Origin: CAUJGP01 sp964612425
GTDB taxonomy: Bacteria > Bdellovibrionota > Bdellovibrionia > Bdellovibrionales > Bdellovibrionaceae
Length of the DNA stretch: 64,000 nt
Direction: 5' to 3'
NCBI GenBank assembly: GCA_964612425.1
Contig: CAZTDX010000002.1
Span: forward strand, 1 to 64,000
Shown here: piece after piece, positions 1-9,262 of the stretch
Layout: the number at the start of each line of letters is the position of its first letter
How positions within the stretch are numbered: position 1 is the first letter of the stretch
Made by a program: the position numbers and the translations under genes
Notes under the pieces: model-generated
What the model saw: only the letters and a program-made list of their open reading frames with translations
What the model was told of the DNA's origin: nothing
The model's database searches: none

Positions 1-28
1 GAAATCCTAAAAATTAGGATTCAAATTT

Positions 29-1015
29 GTGTCCACTGAAATGGGGGAACTTCAGGTTGGAAACTTATTGAGTGGAGTAGAGGGAAGGCAACTAATAAAA
101 GACCTATCACTCCATTACTTAAATATTTTGAAGAAGCATAATCGAGAAAAATTCTTAAATCTAAACATTAATGAATTAATAGGCGAAATTAATGAATTAC
201 AGTTTGCCTGGGTCGAAGGCTTGGAAGTCTCCCAGACAAAGAATGATGTCAGAAACAGTGGTGCATGTTTATATGATGAGAAAGGATTTTTACTCAGTAT
301 TAATGAGTTTTTAAATTCCAATGGTCATATTGAAAAACTATATGGATTGATTCTCCATGAGTCATTGTGTTCAATTTCAGTAGAAGAAGAAGCTAGAAAG
401 TTTCTAATTTTTAAAGAAAAAGTAAAGGTGAGAAAATATGATGATTCTAACTACCAAATTAGCGCGTTATTAATTTTTTATTCAAGCCTTTTAGAGGAGG
501 GCAATCAAGAAAAAATTCGGTATTTTGAATCACTTTGGTTAAATGATAAAACAAATCAGTCACTAATCCTAGCTGATGGGGGAACATACTCTGGTGGACC
601 AGGAGGAGGAAATCTTCACGGGATCTCAATAAAGATCCATTTGATAAGAGATCTTTTTTATCATCAGTTAATTTGTCGCAACAATGAAGAGCAAAGAAGG
701 GATGATTTAAAAATTAGGTGGGCTGCTCTTGATATTCCTTGCTCTTTGATTCTTAATCATTGGCTAACGATAGCTTTTGCTCAAATGCGGATTGAGGGAA
801 AGGTATTTAGGCCAAAAAAGGATCAACCTTGGAGCAGCAATTTTTCTGTGACATTTCCTGTAATTGAGCGTGAAGAATCAAATAATATTCAAGAAATATT
901 TATTGAATTTGATTATTTGTATGCGTATTACAGTAAATATGAAGATAAAGAAGAGCGAGAAAAAATTGTAAATTCAATTTTAGCCCATTTTTTAATGAGT
1001 GGCAATAAGACGTGA
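29..1015 (+). CDS. Hypothetical protein with HE and Gly-rich motifs
   Basis: I do not recognise this 328-aa protein. It has no signal peptide or membrane segment. Visible points are an LILHESL stretch near residue 108 and a glycine-rich TYSGGPGGGN segment near residue 185. Similar short Gly-rich stretches occur in many uncharacterised Bdellovibrionota proteins, but that is a loose resemblance. The GTG at 29 is preceded by AGGA at 16-19 with good spacing, and an in-frame stop at 8-10 shows the gene is complete. An ATG at 41 is the alternative start. It stands alone, with no co-directional neighbour downstream. Confidence 0.6.
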   Translation: MSTEMGELQVGNLLSGVEGRQLIKDLSLHYLNILKKHNREKFLNLNINELIGEINELQFAWVEGLEVSQTKNDVRNSGACLYDEKGFLLSINEFLNSNGHIEKLYGLILHESLCSISVEEEARKFLIFKEKVKVRKYDDSNYQISALLIFYSSLLEEGNQEKIRYFESLWLNDKTNQSLILADGGTYSGGPGGGNLHGISIKIHLIRDLFYHQLICRNNEEQRRDDLKIRWAALDIPCSLILNHWLTIAFAQMRIEGKVFRPKKDQPWSSNFSVTFPVIEREESNNIQEIFIEFDYLYAYYSKYEDKEEREKIVNSILAHFLMSGNKT

Positions 1016-1263
1016 TGTAGTCTATTTTTCCAGACTTTGTTCGCAAAGCACCTTCTTGAATTTCTTCAATCACTGTGTCCTCTAGGCATATTAACACTCT
1101 CATCACCTTTGAAAGTTCCTGGCTCAATAATTTCTACGTTGTTTTGAATCTCAATACAAGATTTCTCCAAATTTTACCCAAAGGGTCTGGAGCTGGATGC
1201 GAGGATTTTGGAGAAAGAACAACCAGGATGGGCGTTAGGAAATAATTTATAGAGTTTGTTTAC
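1016..1263. other. Intergenic region, possible decayed coding sequence
   Basis: This 248-bp gap lies between the convergent ends of the hypothetical gene and the regulator. I see no clear terminator. A short plus-strand frame near 1187-1246 reads LELDARILEKEQPGWALG before a stop and looks protein-like, so it may be the tail of a lost gene. It has no start or ribosome binding site, and I do not call it a gene. Confidence 0.25.
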
Positions 1264-2781
1264 TTAAATGGTTAAAGTCCCTTTTTCAATTTCTTGAATT
1301 TTCTTTAAAATAGAGTGATGCCTCTCAGGGTTTAATTCCATATCTAAATCTGCTTGGCGATCACTGCAATTCATTAGCGAGCAGCGTTCGCAGGTTTCAC
1401 CAACTATGACGTTGGGAATGTTTTCACTTTTTGTAAAATTGATTTTTTGTTCTAATTTTTTATTCATCAATAACCCTAGACAAACCGATTGAATTTTGTC
1501 GGGCTTATTGGGAGTTTGATAAGAGGCCGCTAAAACCAAATACTCATTGGGAGTCCCCACATAGGCCGAGCGCTGAATTCCAAATTTTGAATTCACGTCA
1601 TCGCTCAACTTCTGTGTCTGAGAGGCATGTTTCAGTGTCAGCTGATGGATGAGCCATCGCTTACAATAATGCTCTGAACCCTTGACCCGGTGAGGAGAAT
1701 GAAGAGATGACAAATGCAATTCTTTAGAAATTTGATATTTATTAGATTTGGTATCAAACTCATATCGCAAATAGAAAAGTTGTCCTAAATCGAAGTGCTT
1801 TGGCAATATTTGAGTCAATCGGTGAAAAAAAGTTTCCACAGTACAAGAGTAAGGTTGTGTTATTTGAATAAAATCTTGTTCATTCCATTGGGCTTGCTGA
1901 AAAAAATCGGCAAGAGACTTTTTTAGAGAGTCCTCAGGGATTAATAAACTGCTGGCAAAATAGCTCACCGAAAAATGGTTGAACAGAGAGTCGAAGGAAT
2001 CAAACTGTTGAGTGAGTGATGTGAGGGAGCGATTTTTTACTTTAAGTTCGTGATAACCTAGCTCTCGACATAATATAAATATTTTTTCAAATAAATTAAG
2101 TTTATTTGATAGATAAACTTTAAGTCCCTTATCAATAACAAAATACTCTAAGCTCACAGGCTGTTGAAACAGCTCATTAAAATCAATATCTAAATAAACT
2201 TTTACGCGGCACTGCTCTAAAAGGACTTTTTCTAAATGGATTAATAATTTTTCAGGGGGTTGAGTCCAATCTATTTGGTATTTATTACGGGCGTTCCGTG
2301 CTCGCTCCTCTAAGGAGGGAAAGTAATTTTTATGCATATCAAGGTATGAACGTAAAAAAGCAAACAATAAATCATCCACTTCAATATGATGGGAGCGGGC
2401 TATCTCAATAAGAGTCCCCACTAAGGCTTGCATTTTTTTGGGATGCTCTGCAAGCAATTGAAACACCGTTTGCGCGGGAATCCCAAAAATATCAAAAGGC
2501 ATTCCCGTTAAAAATTTTTTATCTATCAGTTGTTGAACCAACTGAAACTCTTTTTTTAACTCCAAAGAAATTAAATCTTCAATTTTTTCATTCAAGGCTT
2601 GAGCCAGGAGTAGAATTTTCTCTGTCTTAGGATACTTCTTCCCCTTTTCAATCTCATTTAAATAAGATGGAGACAGACCGGTCTTCTTAGACAAATCTTT
2701 TAAGGAGAGCCCTCGATCCGTGCGAAGACCCTTTAGTTTTAGCCCAAAAACTAAGCGAAGCGTTTCTTGATTGAGTAACAT
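1264..2781 (-). CDS. XRE-family short-chain acyl-CoA type regulator (ScfR/RamB/PrpR-like)
   Basis: A 505-aa transcription factor. Residues about 9-65 form an XRE helix-turn-helix (LKDLSKKTGLSPSYLNEIEKG). The middle, about 200-330, is an IrrE/DUF955-like region. The C-terminus matches the DUF2083 type and carries a Cys cluster, ETCERCSLMNC. In mycobacterial PrpR and RamB this architecture controls methylcitrate and glyoxylate genes, and PrpR holds an Fe-S cluster and senses acyl-CoA. It is transcribed away from aceB, the classic position of a local regulator, and a methylcitrate operon lies elsewhere in the window. A 14-bp palindrome sits in the shared promoter region. Family is well supported; the target genes are inferred. 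Confidence 0.85.
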   Translation of the reverse strand: MLLNQETLRLVFGLKLKGLRTDRGLSLKDLSKKTGLSPSYLNEIEKGKKYPKTEKILLLAQALNEKIEDLISLELKKEFQLVQQLIDKKFLTGMPFDIFGIPAQTVFQLLAEHPKKMQALVGTLIEIARSHHIEVDDLLFAFLRSYLDMHKNYFPSLEERARNARNKYQIDWTQPPEKLLIHLEKVLLEQCRVKVYLDIDFNELFQQPVSLEYFVIDKGLKVYLSNKLNLFEKIFILCRELGYHELKVKNRSLTSLTQQFDSFDSLFNHFSVSYFASSLLIPEDSLKKSLADFFQQAQWNEQDFIQITQPYSCTVETFFHRLTQILPKHFDLGQLFYLRYEFDTKSNKYQISKELHLSSLHSPHRVKGSEHYCKRWLIHQLTLKHASQTQKLSDDVNSKFGIQRSAYVGTPNEYLVLAASYQTPNKPDKIQSVCLGLLMNKKLEQKINFTKSENIPNVIVGETCERCSLMNCSDRQADLDMELNPERHHSILKKIQEIEKGTLTI

Positions 2782-2835
2782 ATTCCATGATGATGAGCAT
2801 AAAAACTTTGTAATAGCAATAAAATATTCACTTCT

Positions 2836-2849
2836 AGCGAATATTCGCT
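2836..2849. promoter_or_regulatory. Perfect palindrome, candidate operator of the ScfR-like regulator
   Basis: AGCGAATATTCGCT is a perfect 14-bp inverted repeat in the 153-bp region between the regulator and aceB. It lies about 55 bp from the regulator start and 86 bp from the aceB start, so it could serve both promoters. The palindrome is seen directly; its role is inferred from position. Confidence 0.5.
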
Positions 2850-2934
2850 TGATTTATATTTTTCTTTTGGAGACGCTTAAATGCATCTGATCTTTTAAAA
2901 CCAAACTCAAAATCGGCAAAGGGAAATTCAAAAG

Positions 2935-4596
2935 ATGGAATCACATCAAAATTTACATCACTCACATGCACCCAAAACTCTGTATCCAGAATTTCTAGAA
3001 AAACTGTCAGTAAAAATTGTGCCCTACCAAGAGTTTTTACCAAATAAACAAGATTTGTTTCCTGAAACTCTGATTGAGCTGCTCGTAGAACTTCACCAGA
3101 ACTTCAACTCAGAAAGAATGCAGCTCTTGAAAGCTCGTCAAGAAAAACAAAAATTATTTGACCAAGGACAACTCCCTCACTTTGAAACGGGAGCTACCAC
3201 AAAGACTCACCCGGCTCAAACAACCGAGTGGAAGGTCGCGCCCATCCCTCTCGATTTACTGGATCGCCGTGTGGAAATCACCGGACCTATTTCAAATACT
3301 AAAATGGTCATCAATATGCTGAATCCCAATCAAGACGGCGAGATCGCTTGCACAGCGATGCTTGATTTTGAAGACTCCATGGCCCCAACCTGGGATAATG
3401 TAGTGACGGGATTTTATAACATTATGGGAGTTGCTCGGAATGATTTAAGCTTCGAACAAATCTCCGATAAAGAAGTTAAAACCTATCGTCTCCATTCACA
3501 CAAACGGGCTCACCCCATGGTACGAATCCGAGGTCTGCACTTATTAGAATCTCATTTTACAATTAAAAATGAAGCTATTTCGGCAGGAATGTTTGACTTA
3601 GCTACTACTGTTTTTCATACCACAAAAATATTTATGAATGCCGGAATGACGCCTAAGTTTTACGTTCCTAAGTGCGAGCATTACTTAGAAGCCCGATGGT
3701 GGAATAAAGTATTTTCATTTATAGAAGAGAAACTCCAACTTCCCATCGGCACACTTCGCGTGACTTTTCTCATTGAAACTCTTCCTGCTGCTTTCCAAAT
3801 GGAAGAAATTCTCTTTGAGATCCGCGAGCGTGCTTGCGGGCTTAACGGAGGACGCTGGGATAAAATATTTTCTGACATCAAAACATTAAAAATGCACAAA
3901 GACCGAATCATGGCTAATCGCTCCTCCATCGATATGACTAAGCCCTGGATGGATCAATACGCAAAACTTCTCATTAAAACTTGTCACAAACATGGAGCCT
4001 TTGCCATGGGTGGCATGTCGGCCTTTACTCCGGGTCAGGATGCCGAAACTCGAAAGCTACAAACTGAAAAAGTCATCGCCGATAAAAAACGCGAAGCCAC
4101 GATTGGTCACGATGGCTGCTGGGTTTCACATCCCTATTTTATCACGCTAGCCAAAGCTCAATTTACAAAAACTAATCAGCTCGATGTTTTATTAAACGAT
4201 TTTCCTAATGAACCTGATTTAATCCCACAAGCCTCTGGACCTAAAACCCTTGAGTGCTTGCGCCAAAATATTCGCGTAGGAATTGCCTATCAACAAGGTT
4301 GGGATCAAGGACTTGGCTGTATTGCTTTTGAAAATTTAATGGAAGATCTCGCCACTCTTGAAATTAGTCGCGCTCAAGTATGGCAATGGCTTCATCATAA
4401 AGTTATCCTTGATGATGGAACTCCTGTCACCCGCGATCTCATCATGCAACTCTGCCAAGAGGAACTCGCGACCATTTTAAAAAATAACGCTATCACCTCG
4501 GAGACAGAAAGAAAAACCTACGAAATAGCTAAAAATAAAATTCAAAAAATATTTTTATCTTCTGAATTACTCAACTTTTTTTCTGAATATCAATAA
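2935..4596 (+). CDS. aceB: Malate synthase A
   Basis: A 553-aa glyoxylate-bypass enzyme that condenses acetyl-CoA and glyoxylate to malate in the cytoplasm. The family segment GLNGGRWDKIFSDIKTL is present near residue 301, as are LDFEDSMAPTW near 144 and the conserved GMSAFTPGQD and ATIGHDGCWVSHP stretches. Length is close to the usual 530-540 aa of the A-type enzyme. The start has a purine-rich AAAGGGA upstream. It is followed after 33 bp by aceA, giving the complete bypass in one operon opposite an ScfR-type regulator. Confidence 0.95.
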   Translation: MESHQNLHHSHAPKTLYPEFLEKLSVKIVPYQEFLPNKQDLFPETLIELLVELHQNFNSERMQLLKARQEKQKLFDQGQLPHFETGATTKTHPAQTTEWKVAPIPLDLLDRRVEITGPISNTKMVINMLNPNQDGEIACTAMLDFEDSMAPTWDNVVTGFYNIMGVARNDLSFEQISDKEVKTYRLHSHKRAHPMVRIRGLHLLESHFTIKNEAISAGMFDLATTVFHTTKIFMNAGMTPKFYVPKCEHYLEARWWNKVFSFIEEKLQLPIGTLRVTFLIETLPAAFQMEEILFEIRERACGLNGGRWDKIFSDIKTLKMHKDRIMANRSSIDMTKPWMDQYAKLLIKTCHKHGAFAMGGMSAFTPGQDAETRKLQTEKVIADKKREATIGHDGCWVSHPYFITLAKAQFTKTNQLDVLLNDFPNEPDLIPQASGPKTLECLRQNIRVGIAYQQGWDQGLGCIAFENLMEDLATLEISRAQVWQWLHHKVILDDGTPVTRDLIMQLCQEELATILKNNAITSETERKTYEIAKNKIQKIFLSSELLNFFSEYQ

Positions 4597-4629
4597 TTAA
4601 ATAATAACTATTTAACAAAGGAGCAAAAC

Positions 4630-5913
4630 ATGATGTCAGCAACTGAACTACAAAAGGAATGGACCACCAACCCTCGCTGGAGTGGAATCAAACGTGATTA
4701 CACAGCTCAAGAAGTGATGAAATTAGCCGGAAGTTTAGAAATAAAATACACTCTTGCGGAAAGAGGGGCTAAAAAATTATGGGAAATGCTTCAACACCCC
4801 GAGGCCACACGTGCTCTTGGAGCGCTCACTGGCAATCAGGCCATGCAACAAGTAAAAGCGGGCTTGAAAGCCATTTATCTTTCTGGTTGGCAAGTGGCCG
4901 CCGATGCTAATCTCTCGGGTCAAATGTATCCCGATCAAAGTTTATATCCAGTTAATTCCGTCCCTGCCGTAGTAAAAAGAATTAATCAAACGTTTCAGCG
5001 AGCCGATCAAATCGCCCACGCCGAAGGAGTCGCAGATGTCGATTATTTTGCGCCAATTGTTGCCGACGCTGAAGCGGGTTTTGGTGGGGTATTAAATGCC
5101 TTTGAACTTATGAAAGCAATGATTGAAGCCGGAGCTGCTGGCGTTCACTTTGAAGATCAATTGGCTTCAGAAAAAAAATGCGGTCACTTAGGTGGAAAAG
5201 TTTTAGTGCCACGAAATCAATTCGTACGCACACTCAATGCTGCACGATTAGCCGCCGACGTCATGAATGTTCCTACACTTATCGTCGCAAGAACTGATGC
5301 CGATGCCGCTCGTCTTATTACCAGTGATGTTGATAGCTATGACACTCCTTTTATTAAATCAACCAAAAGAACTCCTGAGGGATTTTATCAAATCACTGGT
5401 GGAGTTGAGATGGCCATTGCGCGTGGAGTGGCTTACGCACCCTATGCTGATTTAGTTTGGTGTGAGACTTCAACGCCAGATCTTCATGAAGCTAAAATTT
5501 TTGCTGATGGAGTTAGAAAATACTTCCCCAATAAAATGCTTGCCTATAATTGTTCGCCCTCTTTTAACTGGAGCAAAAAATTAGATGCTCATACGATTGC
5601 AAAATTTCAAACAGAACTCAATGCCATGGGTTACAAATTTCAATTTGTCACCTTGGCAGGATTTCACTCTCTCAACTTCTCCATGTTTGAGCTTGCTCAA
5701 GCCTATAATAAAATGGGGATGAGTGCTTATTCGATTTTACAAGACAAAGAGTTTGCTGCTGAAACCATGGGTTATACAGCCACGAAACATCAACGTGAAG
5801 TGGGGACAGGATATTTTGATATGGTTAATACCGTTGTCACTCGTGGAGAATCATCAACGTTAGCCATGAAAGGATCAACAGAAGAAGCACAGTTTACTTC
5901 TGGTGCTCACTAA
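4630..5913 (+). CDS. aceA: Isocitrate lyase
   Basis: A 427-aa enzyme that splits isocitrate into succinate and glyoxylate. The catalytic-loop motif KKCGHLGGKVLVP is near residue 180, and the C-terminal QREVGTGYFD segment is intact, so the protein is full length. A strong AAAGGAG sits 7 bp before the first of two tandem ATG codons. It forms the second gene of the aceB-aceA operon. It is distinct from PrpB at 27.7 kb, which is shorter and has KRCGH instead of KKCGH. Confidence 0.96.
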   Translation: MMSATELQKEWTTNPRWSGIKRDYTAQEVMKLAGSLEIKYTLAERGAKKLWEMLQHPEATRALGALTGNQAMQQVKAGLKAIYLSGWQVAADANLSGQMYPDQSLYPVNSVPAVVKRINQTFQRADQIAHAEGVADVDYFAPIVADAEAGFGGVLNAFELMKAMIEAGAAGVHFEDQLASEKKCGHLGGKVLVPRNQFVRTLNAARLAADVMNVPTLIVARTDADAARLITSDVDSYDTPFIKSTKRTPEGFYQITGGVEMAIARGVAYAPYADLVWCETSTPDLHEAKIFADGVRKYFPNKMLAYNCSPSFNWSKKLDAHTIAKFQTELNAMGYKFQFVTLAGFHSLNFSMFELAQAYNKMGMSAYSILQDKEFAAETMGYTATKHQREVGTGYFDMVNTVVTRGESSTLAMKGSTEEAQFTSGAH

Positions 5914-5937
5914 ATTTTATTTATTTATTTTTGATGA

Positions 5938-6312
5938 TTAGGCAGAACGCCTGAGGAGTTGTCCTTTTTCAGAATATTTGACGGCTTGAAGCGTCCAAAG
6001 TTCATTTTCTTGAATGCGACGAATGACTTTGCCACTAGGTTCTCGAATAATGACAATTCTTTTACCTTCAGAAATAAATTCGACCACTTCAAGATGATTC
6101 TCTTTTACCACTTGCAAATTTCGCAAATGTTCAAGAGCCATCTGGAATTCTTCTTCACTCATGGGAGGGCGTTGTTCTCCCTCACCGTTCATCGCAGCCT
6201 GACCGTTACCCTCTCGGTCGTTTGATTTTTCTGAGCTGATGGACCGCTCGACCCTCTCCCGGTTAATCACCGGAAGAGGGCCAATTGGTTTGCCAATGCC
6301 TTTAAGATCCAT
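5938..6312 (-). CDS. FlaG-like flagellar protein
   Basis: A 124-aa protein downstream of flagellin on the same strand. The first 50 residues are hydrophilic and probably disordered. The C-terminal half (KENHLEVVEFISEGKR, then IIREPSGKVIRRI) resembles the FlaG fold, in which a short beta hairpin ends with a conserved 'iR.I' stretch. FlaG-family proteins influence filament length or stability. I infer this assignment from weak sequence likeness plus the flagellin neighbour. No Shine-Dalgarno sequence is visible, and a sigma-28-like promoter lies directly upstream, so the message could be leaderless. Confidence 0.5.
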   Translation of the reverse strand: MDLKGIGKPIGPLPVINRERVERSISSEKSNDREGNGQAAMNGEGEQRPPMSEEEFQMALEHLRNLQVVKENHLEVVEFISEGKRIVIIREPSGKVIRRIQENELWTLQAVKYSEKGQLLRRSA

Positions 6313-6319
6313 GGGTTAT

Positions 6320-6346
6320 TTATCGGATCTATGGGTAAAAACTTGA
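6320..6346 (-). promoter_or_regulatory. Sigma-28-like promoter upstream of the FlaG-like gene
   Basis: On the minus strand, TCAA (6346-6343), 15 bp, then TCCGATAA (6327-6320) resembles the FliA consensus TAAA-N15-GCCGATAA, with 3/4 and 7/8 matches. The predicted start of transcription, about 6313, falls next to the ATG at 6312. Confidence 0.4.
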
Positions 6347-6381
6347 TTCAATTAATTAGAAATTGTTTATAAAATAGCTAT

Positions 6382-7215
6382 TTATCCTATGAGTTTTAGC
6401 GCCATTTGTGGAGACGAGTTGGCCTGGGCCAAAGTACTCACTGATGCATTTAATAAAATATTATTTCGCATCAACTCAGCAGATGAGCTTGCCACATCCG
6501 TATCTCTGATACGCGAATTAGCGGCAACGATGTTTTCATAGCTCACTGATAAATTATCTACGGTTGATGATAATCGGTTTTGAAGTGCACCGAGGTCTGA
6601 GCGAAAGCCATTCGTTCTTACTTGTGCTTCGTCAATGACCGTTAATGCTTCTTGTGCCCCTTCTTTAGTTGTAAAATCAATACCGCCAATTCCCAAGCTA
6701 TCCACAGTAGCATTGGTTTTTTCTGCATTATAACTAATTCGATCGAGCTCTGCATTGTTAAATATACCTACCTGGAAATCAAACTTAACTCCAGTTCCAT
6801 CGATGAGATTAACCCCGCCAAAACGCGTGGTTTTTGAAATTCGATCGGCTTCACTCACGAGTTGTGTAACTTCGTTATTGATAAAGCCTCGTTCTTTTTC
6901 TCCTACTGTATCAGAAGCTGCTTGGATTCCTAACTCTCTTAATCGAGTCATGATATTTGAAATCTCATTGAGTCCACCCTCTGCCACTTGAACCATAGAA
7001 ATACCATCATTACTGTTACGAATGGCTTGCTGAATGCTTCGAGAGTTAGATTTTAATCCTTCACTTATACTCAAACCAGCAGCATCATCTGCCGCTTTGG
7101 TTATCCGGCTTCCACTAGATAATTGTGCAAAACTTTTCTGAATATCTCTCTGCGCGAAAGCCATACTTCGTTGTGCGTTGATTGAAGCGACGTTTGTTGA
7201 AATTCTCATACCCAT
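6382..7215 (-). CDS. fliC: Flagellin
   Basis: A 277-aa filament subunit. The N-terminal D0/D1 helices (MRISTNVASINAQRSM, SSGSRITKAADDAAGL) and C-terminal D1/D0 helices (ANSRIRDTDVA, NSSPQMALKLIG) are complete. The central variable domain is very short, as in Bdellovibrio flagellins of about 275 aa. GGGAGG lies 5 bp before ATG 7215; a second ATG at 7209 begins the canonical MRIS. A near-consensus sigma-28 promoter is about 110 bp upstream. It is divergent from fliD, so filament subunit, cap and chaperone cluster together. Confidence 0.95.
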   Translation of the reverse strand: MGMRISTNVASINAQRSMAFAQRDIQKSFAQLSSGSRITKAADDAAGLSISEGLKSNSRSIQQAIRNSNDGISMVQVAEGGLNEISNIMTRLRELGIQAASDTVGEKERGFINNEVTQLVSEADRISKTTRFGGVNLIDGTGVKFDFQVGIFNNAELDRISYNAEKTNATVDSLGIGGIDFTTKEGAQEALTVIDEAQVRTNGFRSDLGALQNRLSSTVDNLSVSYENIVAANSRIRDTDVASSSAELMRNNILLNASVSTLAQANSSPQMALKLIG

Positions 7216-7323
7216 GGTGACCTCCCTATTGGTCTATTTTATTTATTTAAGGCTAGGCCAGTACCCCACTGACTTTCGCCTCTTTTGGCATTTGCTGAGC
7301 CCATCTCAGCTTGGCTGAACTAT

Positions 7324-7350
7324 CAATCGGCGAGGTCCAATTTGGCTTTA
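7324..7350 (-). promoter_or_regulatory. Sigma-28 (FliA) promoter of flagellin
   Basis: Minus-strand TAAA (7350-7347), exactly 15 bp, then GCCGATTG (7331-7324) matches the FliA consensus TAAA-N15-GCCGATAA at 10 of 12 positions. It predicts transcription from about 7317 and a leader of about 100 nt before the flagellin start. Confidence 0.75.
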
Positions 7351-7549
7351 GTCTGATTTTCAATTTCTAGACCAAACTCCTATAAAATCTCGACTAAAGC
7401 AGTAAGGTTCTAGCTCTTGGATGGGCTTTACTTGTCACAATTTCAGAACTAACGTCTGGGAAAATAAAACAAAGATCGAGAGACTTTGTTCTGTAAACAA
7501 AAGTCAGAACGAGGTCAAGGCAGACTCGATCAGACTTAGAATGTGTCTT

Positions 7550-7576
7550 TAATAAAAATGAGCCCATCGTCGGTAA
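7550..7576 (+). promoter_or_regulatory. Weak sigma-28-like promoter upstream of fliD
   Basis: TAAT (7550-7553), 15 bp, then GTCGGTAA (7569-7576) has the FliA spacing with 3/4 and 6/8 matches. It lies about 110 bp before the chosen fliD start. Confidence 0.35.
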
Positions 7577-7694
7577 CAGACTCGGCTCGATAAAGAACCC
7601 TATGACTTAAGCATTAACCCGCGCATTGCTCATTGTCGTCACTAAATAAGATTTATATACTATGAGGTATCAATTCAATGAGGAGGAGTTCTCA

Positions 7695-9071
7695 ATGCCA
7701 GCAATTAAAATGCTAGGAATGGCTTCAGGGTTACCTCCTAATATCGTTGAAACCATCATGGAAGCAGAAAAAATTCCTGTTAAAAACCAAGAAGCTAATC
7801 GCGAAAAAATTCAAGCACGCCTCAAGCTTGTTCAAGACTTAGAAGGAAAAGTCACTGAAGTCGATAAATCCGTTGCCGAACTCGTTGGAACTAAAGGATT
7901 TATGAATAATAAACTGATAAGTGGTGATCCTAATGTGGTTACAGGAAGCGCAGACCCCGAAGCCCCTGTCACTGGCTCATGGAATGTAGAAGTTATGCAA
8001 CTTCCACAAAAAGCCTCGGCTGTTACGAATGGTTTTCCAGATCGCGATAGCACAGAAGTTGGCGTTGGTTATTTGAAATTTGACACTCCAGAGGGCACAA
8101 AAGAAGTTTATATCAGTGGAAAAAATACGACACTAGATGGTGTTGCGAGTGCCATTAATGCCGCTGGCGTTGGCCTTCGTGCTTCAGTGATCACTGATCG
8201 AAGCGATAAAGAAACTCCCTTTAAGTTACTGATCTCAGGATTAGCGACCGGCGATGAAAAAAAAGTGATATTCCCAACTGTTTATTTACTCGATGGCGAT
8301 CAAGATTTCTTTTTTGAAAAAACAAAGGATGCTCAAAATGGAAAAATAAAAGTTGATGGTTTTGATTTTGAAGTGGCTGAAAATACAGTGAGAGATATTA
8401 TTCCTGGAGTGACCTTGGAACTAAGGCAAGCCGCACCAGGAAGAGAAATTACCATTAATGTGAAAGAAGATGCTGAAGTTATCGTTGGCAAAATAGATGA
8501 ATTTGTAAAAGCCACTAATGGTGTGTTAAATTTTATTCAACAACAAAATGCTTTGAATGAAAAATCAGATACTTCCAAAACTTTGGGCGGAGATAGTTTA
8601 CTTCGCTCCATTGAATCACGCTTAAGAAATTTAGTTCAAACTCCACTCTATGGCATTAACGGTTCCATTAAAAGACTCAGCGATATGGGAGTTAGCTTCC
8701 AACGAAACGGTGCTTTGCAGTTTGATAAAAAAAAGTTAGATTCAGTTTTAGCAAAAAATGCAAAAGATGTTGGGGCCTTCTTAGCTGGGGATGGTTATGG
8801 CGTTGGATTTATTCCTACCTTAAAAAGGGAACTCTCCAACTTCACCAATCAGTCCTTTGGCCCGCTCGCTAATCGCAAACGCGGACTTCAGGATAAAATT
8901 AATAATATCAACAAATCAATTGAAAATAAAGAACGCCAACTCACACGAAAAGAAGAAGCTCTTCGTCGGCAATTTTCAAATTTAGAAGAAAAAATGTCTA
9001 AACTCCAACAACAGGGAGCTGCCGTAGCCGCCATGGGCGGTGGTGGTGGAATGCCAAAGCTTGGAGGATAA
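7695..9071 (+). CDS. fliD: Flagellar hook-associated protein 2 (filament cap)
   Basis: A 458-aa filament cap protein that folds exported flagellin into the growing filament tip. The N-terminal MLGMASGLPPNIVETIM is the usual FliD opening, and the C-terminal helical part (NRKRGLQDKINNINKSIENK) is typical. The tail ends in a glycine run, AAMGGGGGMPKLGG. I start at ATG 7695 because GAGGAGG lies 8 bp before it; the longer frame from 7662 would put 11 extra residues before this canonical start and would include the ribosome binding site. It opens the fliD-fliS operon. Confidence 0.93.
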   Translation: MPAIKMLGMASGLPPNIVETIMEAEKIPVKNQEANREKIQARLKLVQDLEGKVTEVDKSVAELVGTKGFMNNKLISGDPNVVTGSADPEAPVTGSWNVEVMQLPQKASAVTNGFPDRDSTEVGVGYLKFDTPEGTKEVYISGKNTTLDGVASAINAAGVGLRASVITDRSDKETPFKLLISGLATGDEKKVIFPTVYLLDGDQDFFFEKTKDAQNGKIKVDGFDFEVAENTVRDIIPGVTLELRQAAPGREITINVKEDAEVIVGKIDEFVKATNGVLNFIQQQNALNEKSDTSKTLGGDSLLRSIESRLRNLVQTPLYGINGSIKRLSDMGVSFQRNGALQFDKKKLDSVLAKNAKDVGAFLAGDGYGVGFIPTLKRELSNFTNQSFGPLANRKRGLQDKINNINKSIENKERQLTRKEEALRRQFSNLEEKMSKLQQQGAAVAAMGGGGGMPKLGG

Positions 9072-9262
9072 TCCTAAACCGTTTGCGTAGGACCTTGCTT
9101 AAAGTCCTGTTCTTTAATTGTACTCTCCTTCTAACGTATTAAATTAAAGTAACAAATATAAATAATCTTGCTTTAGAATTTTTGAGATTTGATAATTTAG
9201 ATAAAGGTTAATGAAATTTTAATTGAGCTTTTTGAGTTTGATGTTGAGGAGTTTAGAATCGA

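Larger units (their letters stand above)
7216..7694. other. Divergent fliC-fliD regulatory region
   Basis: This 479-bp gap holds the flagellin leader and sigma-28 promoter on the left and the fliD promoter candidate on the right. I found no open frame or convincing hairpin in the middle part (about 7355-7545). Confidence 0.5.

Noticed and set aside
900..1127. 75-aa minus-strand frame past the end of the hypothetical gene
   Set aside because: It overlaps the coding strand of the real gene, has no ribosome binding site and no recognisable features.
7284..7299. GG-N10-GC match in the fliC leader
   Set aside because: Only the GG and GC positions match, the TTGC box is absent, and it would face fliD from 370 bp away.
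9087..9110. Hairpin after fliD (AGGAC/GTCCT)
   Set aside because: Only five base pairs with a long loop and a weak T run; fliS is probably on the same transcript.
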